8,471 bases of DNA from Deltaproteobacteria bacterium (lineage in GTDB: Bacteria; Desulfobacterota; Binatia; Binatales; Binataceae): the NCBI GenBank assembly GCA_021799555.1, contig JAJZAG010000159.1, positions 1-8,471 on the forward strand. The letters run 5' to 3'. How positions within the stretch are numbered: position 1 is the first letter of the stretch; each line of letters opens with the position of its first letter. Under the pieces are notes generated by a model. That model was not told the DNA's origin and searched no databases. It saw only the letters and a list, made by a program, of their open reading frames with translations. Shown here piece after piece: positions 6,076 to 8,471 of this stretch. Position numbers and translations under genes: made by a program.

Positions 6076-6109
6076 AGCAGCCAGCCGATGGCCGCGCGCC
6101 GGACGGTGG

Positions 6110-6691
6110 TTACGCCACGATGCGGTCGGAGAAGCCGGTTACGTCGTGGGTCATGATCAGGAGGTCGCGCGGGTGTCCTTTGCGGTCTTCGACCCAATCG
6201 GTCAATACAGCTTCGACTTGGAAGCCGAGATGCTCGAAAGCGGTGCGCGCGGCGGTTTGATCGGGTGTCATCTGCGCGGTGATCTTTTTGAGTCCGAGTC
6301 CGCGGGCGACCTCGAAAATCTCCGCCGTGAGCCGGCGGCCCAATCCGAGGCCGCGGTATTTTGACGACGCGTTGACCCGCAACTCACCGATTCTGCGGGT
6401 CCATCGAGCAGGTTCGACATGCACGCTGGCGTATGCCGCGAGGTCGCCATCGACTTCGGCGAGCAGCGTGGTCGTATTGCCCTTCTTGATATTATCGATC
6501 CAGTCGTTGACGACGCCTTTGTCGGTGATATCGGTGCGCAGAAAAAGCAGGTCGTCGCCGGGAAGCTTCGCGGCAAACTTGAGGATCGCGTCCTTGTCGG
6601 AGGGCTCCATGATCCGGATCGTCGCCTGGCGGCCGTCGCGCAGCTTGAGGTGCATCGGAAATTTACTTTCGGCCTTCGCTTTTTGAGCCAT
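6110..6691 (-). CDS. GNAT-family N-acetyltransferase
   Basis: Predicted cytosolic acetyltransferase using acetyl-CoA; the acceptor is unknown. The 193 residues form one GNAT domain. LRDGRQATIRIMEPSDKDAI (17-36) and the following helix resemble the N-terminal part of GNAT domains in Pat-type protein lysine acetyltransferases. The acetyl-CoA pyrophosphate loop, motif A, is R113-x-x-G116-x-G118 in YRGLGLGRRLTAEIFEVA (112-129). The typical late block AARTAFEHLGFQVEA (147-161) follows. The frame can be extended 19 codons upstream to an ATG at 6748, but the ATG at 6691 has an excellent Shine-Dalgarno (GGAGGG, 5-nt spacing) and gives a MAQKAK start, so I prefer it. It converges on khpB and diverges from the WS/DGAT gene. 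A role in protein acetylation is only a suggestion; no cyclic-nucleotide or ligase domain is attached. Confidence 0.85.
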   Translation of the reverse strand: MAQKAKAESKFPMHLKLRDGRQATIRIMEPSDKDAILKFAAKLPGDDLLFLRTDITDKGVVNDWIDNIKKGNTTTLLAEVDGDLAAYASVHVEPARWTRRIGELRVNASSKYRGLGLGRRLTAEIFEVARGLGLKKITAQMTPDQTAARTAFEHLGFQVEAVLTDWVEDRKGHPRDLLIMTHDVTGFSDRIVA

Positions 6692-6696
6692 CGTAA

Positions 6697-6702
6697 CCCT
6701 CC
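6697..6702 (-). promoter_or_regulatory. Shine-Dalgarno of the GNAT gene
   Basis: On the minus strand GGAGGG lies 5 nt before the ATG at 6691. It decides the start in favour of the 193-residue form over the upstream in-frame ATG at 6748, which has no comparable site. Confidence 0.85.
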
Positions 6703-6773
6703 ACGCGGCCCCCATAAGCCCAAGCTCGCCGCGCACGCATTTGAACATCCTTGCAGCATAGGCGCCGATTCGG

Positions 6774-6791
6774 CAAGCGCAGCTACGCTTG
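6774..6791. repeat. operator-like dyad CAAGCG-N6-CGCTTG
   Basis: A perfect 6-bp inverted repeat with a 6-bp spacer sits near the middle of the divergent GNAT/WS-DGAT spacer. The length and spacing suit a dimeric helix-turn-helix regulator acting on both genes, but no regulator gene is in view and a chance dyad is possible. Confidence 0.25.
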
Positions 6792-6904
6792 GTTTGGCTT
6801 GCAGTCAGCCGCCGATGCCTGCCAAGGTTGAGCCAGACTGACGGTGGTTTACCGTTGAGTTTTGCCCGATTGCGACGTGCTCGATCTCATCTGTGCGCGA
6901 CACC

Positions 6905-6909
6905 GGAGG
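6905..6909 (+). promoter_or_regulatory. Shine-Dalgarno of the WS/DGAT gene
   Basis: GGAGG lies 7 nt before the ATG at 6917. It selects this start over the in-frame ATG at 6893, which would add only eight residues and lies upstream of the site. Confidence 0.85.
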
Positions 6910-6916
6910 TGTGGCG

Positions 6917-8455
6917 ATGGCTTCCGAAATCCTTGGCGGCGGCACTCAGAGCTACCGCCTGTCCACTCAGGACGCGACCTTCATCTATGCCGAGTCGCAA
7001 AGTGGTCCGCTCCACATAGGATCGATTGGCCTGTTCGAAGGGCGGATTGATTTTGAAGATATACGCCGGCACATCGAGAGCCGGATTCATCTCATTCCGC
7101 GCTACCGGCAGCGGCTCGCTCCCGTGCCGCTGAATCTCTCGCATCCGATGATGGAGGACGACCCGGAGTTCAGCGTCGATAACCACGTTTTCAATCACGA
7201 ACTTGCGCCGGGGATGAGCGAGGTCGAGGCGCTGAGCCTGATGATGCGCGCTTACGAGTCGCCGCTTAACCGCGAGCGTCCGCTGTGGGATATGCATGCC
7301 TATCAGCGCCTCGAAGGTGGCCGCACCGCGATCTTGTGGCGAGTGCATCACTGTCTGGTGGACGGAGTTTCGGGCGTCGAGCTCTTGAAGGTGATGTACG
7401 ATTTCCGCCCCGATCCCGAACCGGCCGAGCCGCCCGAGACGCCGTGGACGCCAAATCCCGCCTCGTCGGGTGCGGCGCGATTAATTGAGGCGGCGCGAGA
7501 GAGATTTCACGCCGCGTTCCAGAGCGCGCAAACCACGGCGCGCGAGATGATGAGCGATCCGGTTTCCGCGGCGAAAAGCGCGCGGACGTTCGCGGAAGCC
7601 GCGCGCACGATGACCGAGCTTGCGACGCGGCGAATCGCGCAGACTCCGTGGAACGCCGGTGTCGCAACCGAGCGGCGCGAAATCGCGTGGACGCGTCTAT
7701 CTTTCGCCGATTTCCGCGCGATTCGGCAGGCTTTCGGCGGCTCGGTCAATGATGTTGTCCTGACCATCCTGACCGAAGCTGCGGCACGCTACCTCGCCCA
7801 TCATGGCTACAATGAGCGTGGCCAGGAATTGTGCATCGGATGTCCCGTCAACGTGCGCCATCGCGACGAGCGCAGCGCGCTCGGGAATCGGGTTTCGATG
7901 ATGTTTCCGACCGCGCCGGCGGAGCCGATGGACGTGGTGGAGCGGCTCAAGTTGATCTCGATCGAAACCGAGCGGATCAAGGAAGCGGGCAGGGCGCAAT
8001 CGCTCGAATCGCTGATGCGGATGGCCGAGGGAGTTCCGCCGAGCTTGATTTCTTTCGGCTCACGGATGGCGACCGGCGCGCTCGACGCGGCAGCCGCGAT
8101 GGTAAAGATGACTGGATGGAAGCCGACTCCGGACGGGTTTGCTCTGCCAGCAGCGGGAATCAACTTTATCGCGACCAATGTGCCGGGCGTGCAGGTGCCG
8201 CTCTATCTCTTGGGGCATCGATGCCTCGACATGATTCCGCTCGTGCCGCTCGGCGCGACCCTCGGCTACGGTGTGGCGATTCTGAGTTACAACCAAAGCC
8301 TGTATTTCGGGATGATGTCGGAGCCGCGGTTGATGCCCGACGTGGCGTTGATGCGGGCATACGTTGACGAAGCGTTCGCCGAGCTGCGCCGGCGCGGCCA
8401 GGAACGCGCAGGCAAATCCGAGCGCGCGATGGCCGAGGTTGCGGCGGGACGATAG
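6917..8455 (+). CDS. WS/DGAT-family wax ester synthase / diacylglycerol acyltransferase
   Basis: Acyl-CoA-dependent O-acyltransferase of the bacterial WS/DGAT family, which esterifies fatty alcohols or diacylglycerol to make wax esters or triacylglycerol at the membrane or lipid-body surface. The 512 residues are close to the usual 450-500. The N-terminal half starts with LSTQDATFIYAES (15-27) and includes PLW (122-124). The catalytic motif HHxxxDG is intact as H144-H145-CLV-D149-G150. The C-terminal half has the ND motif in GGSVNDVVLT (274-283), VNVRHRDERSALGNRVSMMF (311-330), NVPG (421-424) and the terminal PLVPLGATLGYGVAILSYNQ (441-460). A charged Ala/Arg-rich tail (about 490-512) follows the last helix. 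Substrate choice (alcohol or diacylglycerol) cannot be read from sequence, and some family members in polyketide or mycolate-related pathways use other acceptors. It diverges from the GNAT gene; 16 bp of window remain after its stop. Confidence 0.93.
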   Translation: MASEILGGGTQSYRLSTQDATFIYAESQSGPLHIGSIGLFEGRIDFEDIRRHIESRIHLIPRYRQRLAPVPLNLSHPMMEDDPEFSVDNHVFNHELAPGMSEVEALSLMMRAYESPLNRERPLWDMHAYQRLEGGRTAILWRVHHCLVDGVSGVELLKVMYDFRPDPEPAEPPETPWTPNPASSGAARLIEAARERFHAAFQSAQTTAREMMSDPVSAAKSARTFAEAARTMTELATRRIAQTPWNAGVATERREIAWTRLSFADFRAIRQAFGGSVNDVVLTILTEAAARYLAHHGYNERGQELCIGCPVNVRHRDERSALGNRVSMMFPTAPAEPMDVVERLKLISIETERIKEAGRAQSLESLMRMAEGVPPSLISFGSRMATGALDAAAAMVKMTGWKPTPDGFALPAAGINFIATNVPGVQVPLYLLGHRCLDMIPLVPLGATLGYGVAILSYNQSLYFGMMSEPRLMPDVALMRAYVDEAFAELRRRGQERAGKSERAMAEVAAGR

Positions 8456-8471
8456 GACGGCATCCGGGATT

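Larger units (their letters stand above)
6692..6916. promoter_or_regulatory. divergent intergenic region between the GNAT and WS/DGAT genes
   Basis: This 225-bp spacer should contain the promoters of both divergent genes. Besides the two Shine-Dalgarno sequences it holds two short dyads: CAAGCG-N6-CGCTTG (6774-6791) and ACGGT-N5-ACCGT (6841-6855). No pair of hexamers close to the housekeeping consensus was found in either direction. No small gene is supported. Confidence 0.45.

Noticed and set aside
5154..6197. 347-codon open frame antisense to khpB
   Set aside because: It is Arg/Ser-rich low-complexity sequence, mirrors the GC-rich codons of khpB, and resembles no family; khpB on the plus strand has clear KH and R3H motifs.
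6692..6748. 19-codon N-terminal extension of the GNAT protein
   Set aside because: The upstream ATG at 6748 lacks a Shine-Dalgarno, whereas GGAGGG is perfectly placed for the ATG at 6691.

Overview
The window reads as ordinary chromosomal DNA from a GC-rich Gram-negative bacterium. The evidence is the 'long' YidC with a periplasmic domain, the linked L34/RnpA/YidD/YidC/KhpB housekeeping cluster, and GC-rich codons throughout. A WS/DGAT-type wax ester/triacylglycerol synthase beside this cluster would fit a deltaproteobacterial or Binatota-like lineage, but that placement is inference. I see no mobile element, CRISPR array, tRNA or rRNA.

Layout: (1) Positions 1-2072, minus strand: mnmE followed by the 5' part of mnmG, whose 3' end lies beyond the left edge. 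They encode the two halves of the enzyme that makes the 5-carboxymethylaminomethyl-type modification of wobble uridine in tRNA. They are separated by a 183-bp leader with a strong GC hairpin and a possible 29-codon upstream ORF. (2) 2073-2382: a 310-bp divergent intergenic region with small dyads and no confident promoter. (3) 2383-6036, plus strand: rpmH (ribosomal protein L34), rnpA (RNase P protein), yidD, yidC (membrane insertase) and khpB/jag (KH-R3H RNA-binding protein). From rnpA onward the reading frames overlap or abut (TAATG, TAA|TTG, ATGA), so this looks like one translationally coupled operon. (4) 6037-6109: a convergent gap holding a perfect 9-bp hairpin. (5) 6110-6691, minus strand: a GNAT acetyltransferase with a clear ribosome binding site. 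(6) 6917-8455, plus strand: a WS/DGAT acyltransferase, also with a clear Shine-Dalgarno, diverging from the GNAT gene across 225 bp.

The conserved block covers ribosome, tRNA and membrane-protein biogenesis. The last two genes are accessory: storage-lipid synthesis and an acetyltransferase of unknown target. I did not find a convincing new system. The most interesting points are the mnmG leader, the rnpA frame that stays open across all of rpmH, the mnmEG pair placed divergently upstream of rpmH, and the GNAT/WS-DGAT divergent pair.
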